NCBI GenBank assembly: GCA_027371755.1
Contig: DAHXLF010000008.1
Location: 1 to 36,901, forward strand
Direction of reading: 5' to 3'
Origin: Acidimicrobiales bacterium
Lineage (GTDB): Bacteria; Actinomycetota; Acidimicrobiia; Acidimicrobiales; JABEUL01
DNA: 36,901 nt
Numbering within the stretch: position 1 is the stretch's first letter; each line of letters starts with the position of its first letter. The position numbers and the translations under genes are program-made. Positions 18,298 through 28,191 of the stretch are shown here, piece after piece. Below the pieces are notes generated by a model that was not told where the DNA came from, searched no databases, and saw only the letters and a list, made by a program, of their open reading frames with translations.

Positions 18298-18604
18298 GCT
18301 TACCACCGATTACGGTTGGCTCAGCTCCATTTGGTATCGCAATTTCTCAACAAAGCAATACTGCTTATGTGTGTGACACGGGTTCCAATGAAATTACACC
18401 TATAGACTTAAGCACATTAAGCCCTGAAGCTCCTATAACAAATATAAAAACTCCGATTGGAATAGCATTGTCATCTAATGCCAAGTACGCATTAGTCACA
18501 GATACTGGATCAAATCAAGTAACTCCAATTGACTTAAAGAAAATGCAGGTCTTATCGCCTATTACTGTAGGATCCCACCCAATAGGCATAGCAATAAGCA
18601 ATAA
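18298..18604. other. Unique 307-base spacer between the palindrome arms
   Basis: This is the only single-copy part of the window. It is coding throughout on the plus strand, carrying the propeller units that precede those in the right arm. Upstream of 18298 the propeller frame enters the inverted copy of its own 3' end and meets a stop at 18288-18290. The spacer's left edge is therefore a breakpoint inside a gene. A 307-nt loop is far larger than a hairpin-telomere loop. Confidence 0.95.
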
Positions 18605-18872
18605 CAACAAATTAGCCTATGTCGCTAACTTTGGGTCATCGACTATATCAGAGATAAACTTAAAGACTTTGAGTCAACAATCTACATTAAATGTTCCTGG
18701 GGATCCAATAACTATTGCTATTTCAAACGACAATACAATTTATGTAACGTTGTTTAATACCGGCTTAATCGCAGAACTTAAAACAACTAACGATAACTCA
18801 GTAACTTTAGTTAAAACTATTCATGTTGGACCGGAACCTGTTGGAATCACAACAATACACAGTAATCATTAA
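18300..18872 (+). CDS. YVTN-type beta-propeller protein, 5' end missing
   Basis: 190 codons remain, open from the fold-back junction, so the true N-terminus (with any signal peptide) is lost. The chain is a series of blades of about 42 residues with the pattern P-I-T-V-G-x-x-P-x-G-I-A-I-S-x-x-x-x-x-A-Y-V-x-x-x-G-S-x-x-I-x-x-I-D-L. They begin at LPPITVGSAPFG, then TPIGIALSSNAKYALVTD, then SHPIGIAISNNNKLAYVAN, then DPITIAISNDNTIYVTLFN, with a partial last blade GPEPVGITTI. Such proteins are usually exported or surface proteins; ligand and role are unknown. A GTG at 18369 gives a 167-codon frame but falls mid-blade and is not the real start. Confidence 0.85.
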   Translation, partial: LPPITVGSAPFGIAISQQSNTAYVCDTGSNEITPIDLSTLSPEAPITNIKTPIGIALSSNAKYALVTDTGSNQVTPIDLKKMQVLSPITVGSHPIGIAISNNNKLAYVANFGSSTISEINLKTLSQQSTLNVPGDPITIAISNDNTIYVTLFNTGLIAELKTTNDNSVTLVKTIHVGPEPVGITTIHSNH

Positions 18873-19359
18873 TCTCCATCTTCAGTCGGTAATTACATAG
18901 CGTTGTGTTTAAGTAAACCAGCCCTAAGTCTTATGAACAGTTAATTCTCTGTAAATCAAGGTGTTGTCATATTGATTTTTTGTATAACACAATCAATTTA
19001 AATAGTTTGCTTCTGCTTGTTGTAGAACGCCACTTACTATGAGCATATTTCACTTAATGTTGTAGACTGCTAATTTGATTCATCTCGCTTCAAAGCAAAC
19101 TTTTCAACTCGGCCTAGAGATTTCGCTACCTTAGACCTTGCCATCTTAAAGAACCAGACTTTCACCGGCAGGTTGTTATGAGCTTATTGCTAGTTTATGT
19201 CATCATTGGGTTACTCCTTTTCTTTCATGTGCGAGCATGCTGGAGCCACATATGCCTAAACCAAGTTTCCCGAACATGAGACAAAACCCCAGGTAGAAGC
19301 TTTAAGGGTGTTATTTAAATGCCGTCCTGGTGATAGTCAGAAAATAGTTATTGGATTGC
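18873..19359. other. Non-coding stretch between the propeller gene and menE (right arm)
   Basis: Mirror of 17543-18029. It contains the right-arm copy of the 23S-like segment, with the two-base difference from the left arm at 19010-19011. Confidence 0.6.
18992..19174 (-). other. 23S rRNA domain IV-like segment, right-arm copy
   Basis: Same segment as 17728-17910, read on the minus strand. Here the word CAAGCAGACCC is CAAGCAGAAGC, so this copy loses the AGACCC match to 23S rRNA that the left copy has. In the native context it lies between the propeller gene and menE, in the menE orientation and downstream of it. Confidence 0.35.
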
Positions 19360-20535
19360 TTAATTTTGGTGATTGTAAAACCATTTAATTACAGCCGCTC
19401 GATCTGTCTTTAGTATCGCTGTTTTTGGTAAGTCATCTACGAATTGAATTTCTTTGGGTACTGCCCAACTTGCCAATCGGTCTTTAACTGTCCGAATGAT
19501 ATCTTCCGACGTTGCCTTTGAATCCTTTGACTTTGCTACGGCTGCAACAATCTTTTGCCCCCACTTTTGGTCCTTCAGGCCTACTACACATACTTGATCG
19601 ATTCCATCGATTGACAAAATGATATCTTCCAGCGTTTTGGCCCAAATTTTTTCGCCGCCAGTATTTATTAAATCATCTCGTCTTCCTAATATTTTTAGTC
19701 TGTCGTTTTCAAAATATCCGCAATCTGAAGTTACAAAATATCCGTTATCTAGTTCTGGGTAAATACCCTCTTTGGAAACCACATTTTTGCCCACGGCGGA
19801 CTCATGCATGCTCCGATAGGCTCTTAATAGAGTTGGGGAGTTGATCTCTATAAGTTGGGACCCGGGTTGAATTTTAATTCTAACTCCACGAAGGCATTCT
19901 CCTTTATATACGACACCTCCGCCGGATTCGGAAAGTCCGTAAGTCGGAAATATATTTTCGGCAACGTTGTCCGGTTCGGCCATTCCGCCAATAACCACGG
20001 CCTTATAAGACCTTGTGTTGATTCTGTCAAGAACGCTGGCAACCAGAGATACCATGTTGTAGCCGTTTGCATTTAGACGTTCCAACTCTGTTTTGTCGGG
20101 CGTTTCGATGATTTCCACTGGCATGTCCGCAAAATAGGCTCGCATAACAACGCCCATGCCACCGATGTGGCTGAGCGGAAGGCACGCTATCCATCTGTCC
20201 GATTTGGGGTTTACTTTAAGAAATTCGTTTACCATAGCGCCATGGGCTTTTAGGGAGTCAAATGTATGAATTACGGATTTTGGATAGCCCGTTGTGCCCG
20301 ATGTTAATTGAATTAAAGCATCGTTTGACGAAACACCCACCGAATCGGGTAATGTGTTTTTGCCGTCTTTGTCGATTAAGTATTTAGGTTTAACAGACCC
20401 AATGGTCTGTCTTTTTAAGGACGGACTGAAGCGTTGATCTATGACAAAAACGGCATCTCCATTATCCCAAACCTCTTTAATGATTTGAAGGAATTTGTTG
20501 TTTTGGGGTAAATCGATGGCAACCAGATTCGACAC
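19360..20535 (-). CDS. menE: O-succinylbenzoate-CoA ligase, right-arm copy
   Basis: Identical to the menE at 16367-17542: a 391-residue adenylate-forming ligase with P-loop LTSGTTGYPKS, YGLSESGGG, GRRDDLINTGGEKI and catalytic-lysine region PKTAILKTDR. GTG start. It feeds O-succinylbenzoyl-CoA to MenB and is divergent from the aldo/keto reductase. It is downstream-convergent with the propeller gene. Probably the same physical gene as the left copy. Confidence 0.93.
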   Translation of the reverse strand: MSNLVAIDLPQNNKFLQIIKEVWDNGDAVFVIDQRFSPSLKRQTIGSVKPKYLIDKDGKNTLPDSVGVSSNDALIQLTSGTTGYPKSVIHTFDSLKAHGAMVNEFLKVNPKSDRWIACLPLSHIGGMGVVMRAYFADMPVEIIETPDKTELERLNANGYNMVSLVASVLDRINTRSYKAVVIGGMAEPDNVAENIFPTYGLSESGGGVVYKGECLRGVRIKIQPGSQLIEINSPTLLRAYRSMHESAVGKNVVSKEGIYPELDNGYFVTSDCGYFENDRLKILGRRDDLINTGGEKIWAKTLEDIILSIDGIDQVCVVGLKDQKWGQKIVAAVAKSKDSKATSEDIIRTVKDRLASWAVPKEIQFVDDLPKTAILKTDRAAVIKWFYNHQN

Positions 20536-20804
20536 AAGTAAATTTTAGTGAATTTAAAACTACCGATTTCATACAAAAGCCTTGTGGGGCAACGACGGCA
20601 ATAGATTTAGGTGGAATTAAATTCGGATTGCGGTATGTAAGGATATTTAAGAAAACATAAAAATAAAATACTGAATCTATGATCACAGATTTTAAAAAAC
20701 TGCAAAAACAACAAGATCGCAACAAAGACAGATCAACCGCAGATTTGTACAGTCAAAGGATCAAAATGTTTCAACGGGGGGATTTTAGCTCTAATATAAA
20801 GGTT

Positions 20805-21776
20805 ATGCAGAAAAGAAAACTTGGAAATATGGAAGTATCGGCAATCGGATTAGGTTGTATGGGTATGTCAGAATTTTATGGCGTCACAGACGATGAAGAA
20901 TCAATTAAGACGATAAGGACAGCTCTTGATTTAGGTTGTAATTTTTTGGACACGGCAGATATGTATGGACCTTTTAAAAATGAGCTTCTAGTCAATAAGG
21001 CAATTGCAGGCAGAAGAGACGAAGTTATCCTGGCGACAAAATTTGGAAATCAACGAGACGAAAACGGTAACTTTTTGGGCGTTAACGGTAAACCTGACTA
21101 TGTAAAGGCCTCTTGTGAAAATTCACTTAAAAGACTTGGTGTCGATTATATAGATCTTTACTATCAACATAGGGTCGATACGACTGTTCCAATTGAAGAA
21201 ACCGTCGGCGCGATGGCCGAATTGATTAAAGAAGGCAAGGTGAAATATCTGGGATTGTCCGAAGCGTCGGCGGCGACTATAGTACGTGCCAATAAGGTGC
21301 ATCAGATTACGGCGTTACAGTCTGAGTATTCGTTGTTCACGAGAGATTTAGAAGCAGAAATCATTCCTATAATTAAAGAGTTGAATATAGGTTTGGTGCC
21401 TTATTCTCCGCTGGGAAGAGGCATGCTTACGGGAGCATACAAAAATATTTCTGACTTTGGACCCAACGACACGCGTTCGACAAGATTTCCCCGGTTTGCC
21501 CAGGAAAATTTCGAAACCAATGTCCAATTGGCATCAAACGTAGCTCAGATTGCCGCAAAATATAATGCCTCCCCGGGACAAGTTGCATTGGCCTGGGTTC
21601 TGGCGCAAGGTGATAATTTTGTACCCATTCCCGGAACCAAGAGAGTTAAGTACTTACAAGAAAATCTTGGCGCAGCGGAAATTGAGCTGACGCAAAGCGA
21701 TAAAGATTGGCTGTCAGATAACATTAAGAAGCCTGTTGGCGATCGATATTTCGATATGGGTACGGTTAACCGTTAA
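20805..21776 (+). CDS. Aldo/keto reductase, right-arm copy
   Basis: Identical to complement 15126-16097: NADPH-dependent oxidoreductase with tetrad Asp, Tyr (DTADMYG), Lys (ATKFG) and His (YYQHRVD). The ATG at 20805 matches where homologues begin. In-frame ATGs at 20766 (with AAAGGA upstream) and 20679 would add 13 or 42 residues. Substrate unknown; 126 bases separate it from the BrkB-like gene. Confidence 0.93.
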   Translation: MQKRKLGNMEVSAIGLGCMGMSEFYGVTDDEESIKTIRTALDLGCNFLDTADMYGPFKNELLVNKAIAGRRDEVILATKFGNQRDENGNFLGVNGKPDYVKASCENSLKRLGVDYIDLYYQHRVDTTVPIEETVGAMAELIKEGKVKYLGLSEASAATIVRANKVHQITALQSEYSLFTRDLEAEIIPIIKELNIGLVPYSPLGRGMLTGAYKNISDFGPNDTRSTRFPRFAQENFETNVQLASNVAQIAAKYNASPGQVALAWVLAQGDNFVPIPGTKRVKYLQENLGAAEIELTQSDKDWLSDNIKKPVGDRYFDMGTVNR

Positions 21777-21902
21777 GAATCGCACTGGTTATAAAACCTT
21801 AATATTTATTTGATGGATATTTCGTCCTTTAGGTCGGGTCCACCCTTCGGCGTTAAACTGGAATTTAATTGGCTTGTTGTTGGACAGTCGTTAATGTAGT
21901 AA

Positions 21903-22796
21903 ATGAAGAATAAAAATAAGACTCAATCTTCGTACAAAAAGTTACGCGATTCTAAAATTTATTGTGTCGTCGATGAACTTGCACAACGATCTTCAAAAGA
22001 CAGAGTTACGGTAAGTGCGGCTGCACTATCTTTTCACGGAGTTTTGGCCTTCTTCCCGGCAGTCGTATCTTTGATCGGCATTTTGCATCTTATGGGGTTG
22101 AACTCAAAAAATACCGAAACGGTGGTGCATTATATTACGTTGATATTGCCCGCTCAGGCGGCAACGGTGGTTACGGGTGCAATAAAAACTAGAGAGGCAA
22201 CGGGAGCAAGTACATTGGAGGTGATTTTGGGTACAATTGTAGCTCTCTGGAGTCTGACTGGGGCGATAGCGTCTATGCAAGTCGGACTTGATTTGGCATA
22301 CGAAATACCTAAAGATAGAAGCTTTATAAAAAGAAGATTGAGCTCTGTTCCCTTGGTCGGGGTGTCTTTGTTGTTTATCCTAGCGATATTTATTGATTTA
22401 ATTGGTGGAACTTTTCTCATTAGGCATATTACTTCGATTGATTCAGGGGTTACTTTCGGGTTTTTGGGAGGTATTTTGGATATCGCAAGGCTGATTGTTG
22501 CAATAATGCTAGCGTTAATACTTCTTTCGGTTTATTACAGTTTCGGTTCGGCAAAAAAAACCCCAATAAAGGACTTTTTCAACATTAAGACGCTATTTTC
22601 TTATGGATCATTGGTAGCTGTCGTGGCATGGGTGATATCCTTATTCGGTTTTTCTCTGTATTTAACACACTTTTCCAATACAACAAAAACCTATGGTTTG
22701 TTCGGTAGCATAATTGTTATGATGCTCTGGCTTTATATAACGTCTTACTTTCTATTCTTGGGTGCTGAAATGAATGCAAGAATGTCGGATCAATAG
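21903..22796 (+). CDS. YihY/BrkB family inner-membrane protein, right-arm copy
   Basis: Identical to complement 14106-14999: 297 residues, about six membrane helices, family signatures ALSFHGVLAFFPAV, WSLTGAIASMQVGLDLAYE and LFLGAEMNA. Role unknown. Same strand as the reductase upstream; no terminator is seen after it. Confidence 0.9.
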   Translation: MKNKNKTQSSYKKLRDSKIYCVVDELAQRSSKDRVTVSAAALSFHGVLAFFPAVVSLIGILHLMGLNSKNTETVVHYITLILPAQAATVVTGAIKTREATGASTLEVILGTIVALWSLTGAIASMQVGLDLAYEIPKDRSFIKRRLSSVPLVGVSLLFILAIFIDLIGGTFLIRHITSIDSGVTFGFLGGILDIARLIVAIMLALILLSVYYSFGSAKKTPIKDFFNIKTLFSYGSLVAVVAWVISLFGFSLYLTHFSNTTKTYGLFGSIIVMMLWLYITSYFLFLGAEMNARMSDQ

Positions 22797-23154
22797 GAAT
22801 ACAGGGGTTTGAAGCAGTATCATTAATTTATTGAATTAGTCGTTGAAGCGAGGAAACTATTGGAAATTAACAAGGTGTTAGGATTTGAACTTATATTCCC
22901 GAATGATACCACCTTTTAAAACTTGACAGTTTGTAGCATCCAGTGCTCTTGCGATACGCTCAGCTGAAGGCGCCTTTTGACCCATACTGTGGTGAATAGT
23001 CCGAATAATTAAGAGCGGGATTATGCTGAATTCATGGTTCTATTCATATAGCGTATATAAAGAAGATGTATTTAAACTAATCAATGGAATAGGTAGTGGA
23101 CCGGTGCGATATTTCCGTAGACTCCCTCTAAATAAGTCAGTCTGTGTCTAAAAA
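22797..23154. other. Non-coding gap with a tRNA-like fragment, right-arm copy
   Basis: Mirror of 13748-14105. The tRNA-like words are on the minus strand at 22871-22976. No gene is supported. Confidence 0.4.
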
Positions 23155-23406
23155 ATGTCTAAAATTAGTCGTGATCACTCAATGTTAGGCGGTGTTACTC
23201 ATCTTAGAAATGACGTATATATGCGGGTTTCGGCGCTAGTCGTGGTAAATGATAGTACGGTAAACTTGCACGGCATGAATAGCTATGTGGGTCATTCACT
23301 AATTAACCAAGCATTGTTGAAGGCAAATTCGTTTGAGCTATACGTCATCAGGTCGGTATTGGTTCCATTGGGTTGGATAGTTATTTCAGTGGAAATGTCG
23401 ATATAA
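23155..23406 (+). CDS. Doubtful 83-codon ORF, right-arm copy
   Basis: Identical to complement 13496-13747. ATG start, no ribosome-binding site, no recognisable domain, weakly hydrophobic C-terminus. Possibly chance. Confidence 0.15.
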   Translation: MSKISRDHSMLGGVTHLRNDVYMRVSALVVVNDSTVNLHGMNSYVGHSLINQALLKANSFELYVIRSVLVPLGWIVISVEMSI

Positions 23407-23520
23407 GATATGGCTAATTTTCAACAAAGTCTTGCAATTTTAAGCTTAAATTAGATATCCGTCTTTAAGATTAAATTGCGATAAATCCAATCTTCTATCT
23501 GCTGGCACGTTAAGCTTCAT

Positions 23521-23554
23521 CGATAATGCCTTGTTTTGAATGATTGAATTATCG
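23521..23554. promoter_or_regulatory. Hairpin abutting the 360-residue gene, right-arm copy
   Basis: CGATAAT at 23521-23527 pairs with ATTATCG at 23548-23554, five bases before the TTG start at 23560. Possible translational hairpin or operator. Confidence 0.3.
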
Positions 23555-23559
23555 TTAAA

Positions 23560-24642
23560 TTGACTTGCCGATTGTTCTCGGCTATTTTTAATTATGTGCA
23601 AAAAATAAGATCAAAACCAGAAGACAGCCCGAAGACAGCGACCCAGGAAAATATTTTGTCTAAACGGTTTCAGGGGTCAACCGAAAGGCTGGAAGTCTGG
23701 TACGACACATTTACGGACGATACCAATAACGCAGGCTTTTGGATACATCATGAGTTAATTAGTCCGACAGATGGTGATCCTTACGTACACGGATGGATAG
23801 GTTACTTTTTTAACTCACCTATTAATGATCTAAAAACCGCAGCGGATCAAAGATTCGACGGTAAAAATAAAAAATTGAATAACGCCGTGGGTTTTGAGCG
23901 CTTTGGTCCGCTGCCAATGTCGAGATCTCCGTTTTTTGAATGTGGTGACGTTATGGTTGCACCCAATGTAAGAAAAGGGAAGACTGAAAATATAACTTGG
24001 GAACTGACAACCAGCGAATTTCACGACCCACCGGTATTTACTTTCGGTAGACTTGCTTGGGAAAAGGAAATATTGCCGAGCTGCCAAATCGTGGGGGGAC
24101 CGAATTTGAATTACAACGGTTTAATAAAGATTGGTTCGCAAAGCTTTAAAATTTCAAATGCTAAGGGGGCTTTGTCGCGAATTTACGGGCACGGCAATGC
24201 TAAAAGGTGGGGCTGGCTGCATGTAGATTTGGGTGATTCTGATATGCTCGAAGTAGTTTCTGCCGTTTCTACCAAACCGGGACTGGAAAAGCTCAAACCC
24301 TTGGGGTTCCTGCAGCTTAGATATAAAAACCAAGATTGGCCTTCAAACCCGTTAGTTTCCTTTCCTTTTTTTAAGACTAAGTTGCCTGGGCGTCAATCTG
24401 ATAACCATTGGTCGATTTCAGGTAAATCTGGGCAGTATAGGATTAACGTTAGGATTAGCATGCCTGAAAACAGGTGTGTGTCAGTAGACTATACGGATCC
24501 CGACGGACATAAAGCTGTATGCGTCAATACTGAAATCGGTGACGCGGACATATATTTGGAGCAAAAGATTTCGAACCGATGGATTCTCATTCGGCACTGG
24601 GATGTTAAAAATAGTGCACATTGTGAAATGGGCTTCAGATAG
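23560..24642 (+). CDS. Conserved protein of unassigned function, right-arm copy
   Basis: Identical to complement 12260-13342: 360 codons from TTG, soluble, Trp-rich and beta-rich, with the HHELISPTDG and GNAKRWGWLHVDLG segments. Resemblance to AttH/CrtC-type lipocalin proteins is tentative. It lies upstream of menB-menA on the same strand, with 391 bases between. Confidence 0.75.
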   Translation: MTCRLFSAIFNYVQKIRSKPEDSPKTATQENILSKRFQGSTERLEVWYDTFTDDTNNAGFWIHHELISPTDGDPYVHGWIGYFFNSPINDLKTAADQRFDGKNKKLNNAVGFERFGPLPMSRSPFFECGDVMVAPNVRKGKTENITWELTTSEFHDPPVFTFGRLAWEKEILPSCQIVGGPNLNYNGLIKIGSQSFKISNAKGALSRIYGHGNAKRWGWLHVDLGDSDMLEVVSAVSTKPGLEKLKPLGFLQLRYKNQDWPSNPLVSFPFFKTKLPGRQSDNHWSISGKSGQYRINVRISMPENRCVSVDYTDPDGHKAVCVNTEIGDADIYLEQKISNRWILIRHWDVKNSAHCEMGFR

Positions 24643-25033
24643 CCATTCGTTCTGAATTTTGAAACGAACGCTCAGTTAATAGATGTTACCAAAAGTTTAA
24701 AGTTAGGTGTTTTAACTTCAAGTCAATAATTTAATTTAATGTGGATGTTTGAGGTAACACTGGGAATTAGGCGGATACAAAGGCGATGTCTTGCTTAATT
24801 TGTCACAAATGTACCGCATCCATAAACCGCATAGACTTGAAGTCGAAGAGTTTACACTTGGGCGGTGAGTGACTACGTTCTTGTGTCTGGGTAATTGTAG
24901 TACCGAATTAAAATATAGTATTAACTTAATTGCCCGCATTGCCTAATAAGCATTTGTAGAGTATTGAATAGTTTTGTCAATAATCTTGGACTAAGAAACA
25001 AGATTAGTTTGTTGTAATGAAAGCGGATTAACA
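24643..25033. other. Intergenic region upstream of menB, right-arm copy
   Basis: Mirror of 11869-12259. It holds a TTCGTT/AACGAA hairpin just after the upstream stop, an AAGTTA/TAACTT hairpin at 24700-24718 and the inverted repeat at 24981-25006. No gene. Confidence 0.55.
24981..25006. promoter_or_regulatory. Inverted repeat upstream of menB, right-arm copy
   Basis: TAATCTTG at 24981-24988 and CAAGATTA at 24999-25006. The repeat ends 28 bases before the menB ATG at 25034. Confidence 0.35.
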
Positions 25034-25882
25034 ATGGGAAATGAACAACAGTCAATAGTTTGGAAAAACGCTGCTGATTTTCAAGATATTAGATATGAGA
25101 CTTATAATGGGATCGCCAAGATTACTATTAACAGACCTGAAGTCAGAAATGCATTTAGGCCTGAGACATTAGCGGAGTTAAAAACCGCCTTTGATCTCGC
25201 ACGGGATGATTTGGAGGTCGGCGTCATAATATTTACGGGAGAAGGCAAACTTGCGTTCTGTAGTGGCGGAGATCAAAGGATTAGAGGCAAGGACGGTTAT
25301 GTCGGATCTGATTCAGTCGGACAAAACGGAGTTGGCAGATTAAATGTCCTGGACCTGCAGATTCAAATCAGGCGACTTCCTAAACCCGTTATTGCAATGG
25401 TGGCCGGATATGCAATCGGAGGCGGACATGTACTTCATTTAGTTTGCGATTTGACAGTTGCGGGCGATAATGCTCGGTTTGGACAGACCGGTCCTCGAGT
25501 CGGAAGTTTTGATGGAGGGTACGGTGCATCTCTTTTGGCCAGGACAGTCGGCCTAAAAAGAGCCAAGGAGATTTGGTTTTTGTGCAGACAGTATGATGCT
25601 CAAACTGCACTCGATTGGGGCCTTGTAAATCAGGTCGTTCCGGTGGATGATCTTGAAAATGAAACGGTAAAATGGGCAGAGGAGATCCTGGCTCTTTCTC
25701 CAATCGCCTTGAGAATGCTTAAAGCTGGATTTAATGCAGCTGATGACGGGCTGGCGGGGATACAACAGTTGGCCGGAGATGCGACAATGTTGTTCTACAT
25801 GAGCGAAGAGGGGCAGGAGGGTAGAAATGCTTATGTTGACAAACGCAAGCCGGACTTTTCAAAGTACCCTAAGAGACCGTGA
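25034..25882 (+). CDS. menB: 1,4-dihydroxy-2-naphthoyl-CoA synthase, right-arm copy
   Basis: Identical to complement 11020-11868: 282-residue crotonase-fold ring-closing enzyme with [29 protein letters not shown] (Ser158, Asp160) and [20 protein letters not shown]. Gly153 predicts bicarbonate dependence. First gene of the menB-menA pair; its TGA lies within the overlap GTGA. Confidence 0.97.
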   Translation: MGNEQQSIVWKNAADFQDIRYETYNGIAKITINRPEVRNAFRPETLAELKTAFDLARDDLEVGVIIFTGEGKLAFCSGGDQRIRGKDGYVGSDSVGQNGVGRLNVLDLQIQIRRLPKPVIAMVAGYAIGGGHVLHLVCDLTVAGDNARFGQTGPRVGSFDGGYGASLLARTVGLKRAKEIWFLCRQYDAQTALDWGLVNQVVPVDDLENETVKWAEEILALSPIALRMLKAGFNAADDGLAGIQQLAGDATMLFYMSEEGQEGRNAYVDKRKPDFSKYPKRP

Positions 25883-26781
25883 GTCAAGATCAACAAAACT
25901 TAAATAAGCTTAAACTGTTTTATTTGGGTGCCCGACCGAGAACCTTGCCTGCGGCTGTATCTCCTGTTATAGTTGGTTCGGCCATTGCGGTGAACCGTCG
26001 ACTCGGTGATTTGTCGATAGCTAAATTTATTTTGTGTCTGGCGGTGGCACTGTTCCTGCAGATCGGAGTTAACTACGCCAATGACTATTCGGATGGCATT
26101 AAAGGTACCGACGATAAAAGAGTGGGGCCGTTACGATTGGTGGGTTCAAATTTAGTAGAGCCCAGATATGTAAAGTATGCGGCTTTTATTTGCGGACTGC
26201 TGGCTGCCGTTGCCGGATTAATCTTGGCGCTGGTAACTTCCTTTTGGTTTATCCCCGTAGGTTTGGTAAGCATATTGGCTGCCTGGGGCTATACCGGCGG
26301 TCCTAAACCTTACGGATATATGGCTCTGGGAGAGCTGAGTGTGCTTATTTTTTTTGGGTTTGTGGCTACAGTCGGTTCTTTCTATGCTCAAAGTCTGCAC
26401 ATCAACTCCGTATCGGTTGTAGGTGGGCTATCGGTCGGTCTTTTGGCGTGTTCGATTTTGGTTGCAAATAACCTAAGAGATATTGAAGGAGACAGGCAAA
26501 ATAGAAAGAGAACTCTCGCCGTTTTGTTGGGCGATACTTATACTCGTTTTCTTTTAGTATTTACAACGGTAATGGGGATTATTCTGTCGATTGCAATTGG
26601 GTACATGTTGCATGATATGTGGACATCAATTGCAGTAGCGACATTGGCGGTGGCAGTAAATCCATTAATTAGAACGATTAGGAAAGCAAAAGGCAAAGAT
26701 CTGATACCCGTACTAAAACAGGTTGCAATGATTGAAATAGTTTATAGTATTTTACTGACCATAGGTCTGTTTGTTAGATGA
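25879..26781 (+). CDS. menA: 1,4-dihydroxy-2-naphthoate polyprenyltransferase, right-arm copy
   Basis: Identical to complement 10121-11023: 300-residue UbiA-type membrane enzyme with NYANDYSDG and NLRDIEGDR Asp-rich motifs. Its GTG start overlaps the menB stop by 4 bases, implying coupled translation. It converges with menH, 60 bases apart. Confidence 0.95.
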   Translation: MSQDQQNLNKLKLFYLGARPRTLPAAVSPVIVGSAIAVNRRLGDLSIAKFILCLAVALFLQIGVNYANDYSDGIKGTDDKRVGPLRLVGSNLVEPRYVKYAAFICGLLAAVAGLILALVTSFWFIPVGLVSILAAWGYTGGPKPYGYMALGELSVLIFFGFVATVGSFYAQSLHINSVSVVGGLSVGLLACSILVANNLRDIEGDRQNRKRTLAVLLGDTYTRFLLVFTTVMGIILSIAIGYMLHDMWTSIAVATLAVAVNPLIRTIRKAKGKDLIPVLKQVAMIEIVYSILLTIGLFVR

Positions 26782-26841
26782 CGGTTTGCATAAAATTGTT
26801 TAGGAGTCAATAATATCTATAGGTCGTGTAATCGGTTACAA

Positions 26842-27600
26842 TCAATTTAATAAAAAGTTGGCATATAATTCAGCTACGGTGTCAGATCTTTCCAGATGAG
26901 GACTGTGAAAAGCATCTTCCACTAATTCAAGCATCGAAGTGTCACCTGTAGTTTTTGCAATTTCATAAGCGATGTTCCGATACTTTAAGTCATTGCTACC
27001 CGCAACTATCAAGACCTTAAGGCTAACCTTAGAAAATATATTCATTTGTTCCCAGATGGGAACAAAGTTTCCCTGTCCAAAATTGATCAATGAACCCGCC
27101 AGCCCTTTAGGGTTTGATAGGTAGCGGGCGTTAAGGTCATCTTGATTAGGTATGTGGTTCCCAAATAAAGGTTGCCGAACCCACTCGTCGATAAAAGTTT
27201 TGAATTCGACTCCGTTCATTTCGGATAATTTATCAGCTAAAGCAAAATCCTGTCGTGCTCGTTCAGCTTTTTCCAATGTGTCTGTTATCCCGGGATTGCA
27301 CGAGATTAAAGTCAATGTTTTGACGTAGGGAAGCAAGTCAATCGCGCATTTGGCAGCCAGCCTTGCTCCTAGCGAATATCCCAGAAAGTGTGCGGGTAGA
27401 TGAGTCTCAATAATATTGTTTAACTCATTAAAATTTGATTCAACTTCCCCGGCATTCCCATGACCGGGAAGGTCAAATGTGATTAAATTAAAGTCATCTT
27501 TAGAATTTTGATTAATTTTCGGTATAAGACTTTCGACAAACGGTTTAAAAGATGCTTTTGTCTGCGTAAATCCGTGAAAAAATATTATATTTTCAGACAT
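26842..27600 (-). CDS. menH: MenH-like alpha/beta hydrolase, right-arm copy
   Basis: Identical to 9302-10060: 252 residues with triad Ser76 (GYSLG), Asp204 (GSND) and His232 (AFHSPHLE). MenH assignment is supported by the convergent menB-menA pair; it would form SHCHC in menaquinone synthesis. Confidence 0.85.
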   Translation of the reverse strand: MSENIIFFHGFTQTKASFKPFVESLIPKINQNSKDDFNLITFDLPGHGNAGEVESNFNELNNIIETHLPAHFLGYSLGARLAAKCAIDLLPYVKTLTLISCNPGITDTLEKAERARQDFALADKLSEMNGVEFKTFIDEWVRQPLFGNHIPNQDDLNARYLSNPKGLAGSLINFGQGNFVPIWEQMNIFSKVSLKVLIVAGSNDLKYRNIAYEIAKTTGDTSMLELVEDAFHSPHLERSDTVAELYANFLLN

Positions 27601-28191
27601 TTGTGATTGCGAATCATTTCAGTATTATTTGGTACAGGGTTCTATTTAGCCTTAAATCTAAGCCTAAATACCAACACCGAAATCAGGCTAAATAACTATG
27701 TCCTATTCAAAACTATCAAGATTTACCTTATAATGGTTGCTAGACGGCAATATTTTAAATATGTTTCGGGAAACATTAATTCGTCGGTTTGTCTTGCCGA
27801 AGTTGTCTGCGAGAGATTTGTTATCAGACGATTATTCGGATTCAAATTAGAGATTGTTATTGTTTTCATAACTCTATGTACGGCCTTTGACTTATATCGT
27901 TTAGGATTGTTTAACCAATAGATAAAGAATAATTTTGTAATTTTGACTATAATTGATTGAACAGCCTGGGAGGCAAATCGGTTTAAAACTGATTTGGAAT
28001 AAATCTGCCGCGTGTTCTTGAGAATTTGATAGCGGTAGATATAAGAATATTTGTTACCGGTACTTTATGGGTGTTCTTATAAAAGCTCAAATAAAAAAAT
28101 GGTTTTAGGGGAGTAAAGTTTTGACGACGGTCAGCATGGCAAATCCGTGGACTAAAAAGCAAAAATCGCAGATAATAAGATTGAATGCACT
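27601..28191. other. Intergenic region between menH and acyltransferase, right-arm copy
   Basis: Mirror of 8711-9301. Divergent promoters are expected, with none placed. It contains the dyad at 27974-27996 and an unsupported TTG-started 104-codon frame (27607-27921). Confidence 0.6.
27974..27996. promoter_or_regulatory. 23-base dyad, right-arm copy
   Basis: CAAATC at 27974-27979 and GATTTG at 27991-27996 with an inner dyad, 195 bases before the acyltransferase ATG. Possible operator. Confidence 0.3.

Noticed and set aside
18298-18604. Hairpin telomere or linear-replicon dimer centre
   Set aside because: Telomere hairpins have loops of a few bases and no long coding spacer. Here the axis lies inside a continuous propeller reading frame, and the outer ends fall inside a gene.
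18369-18872. Propeller gene as a complete 167-residue protein from GTG 18369
   Set aside because: The GTG falls in the middle of a blade, and the same frame with blade sequence continues upstream to the fold-back junction.
23439-23450. 12-base perfect palindrome TTTAAGCTTAAA
   Set aside because: Short and AT-rich; expected by chance in this composition and not placed at a start or stop.
26782-26841. Bidirectional terminator between menA and menH
   Set aside because: Only a 4-bp stem (GTAA/TTAC) and no T-run; not supportable.
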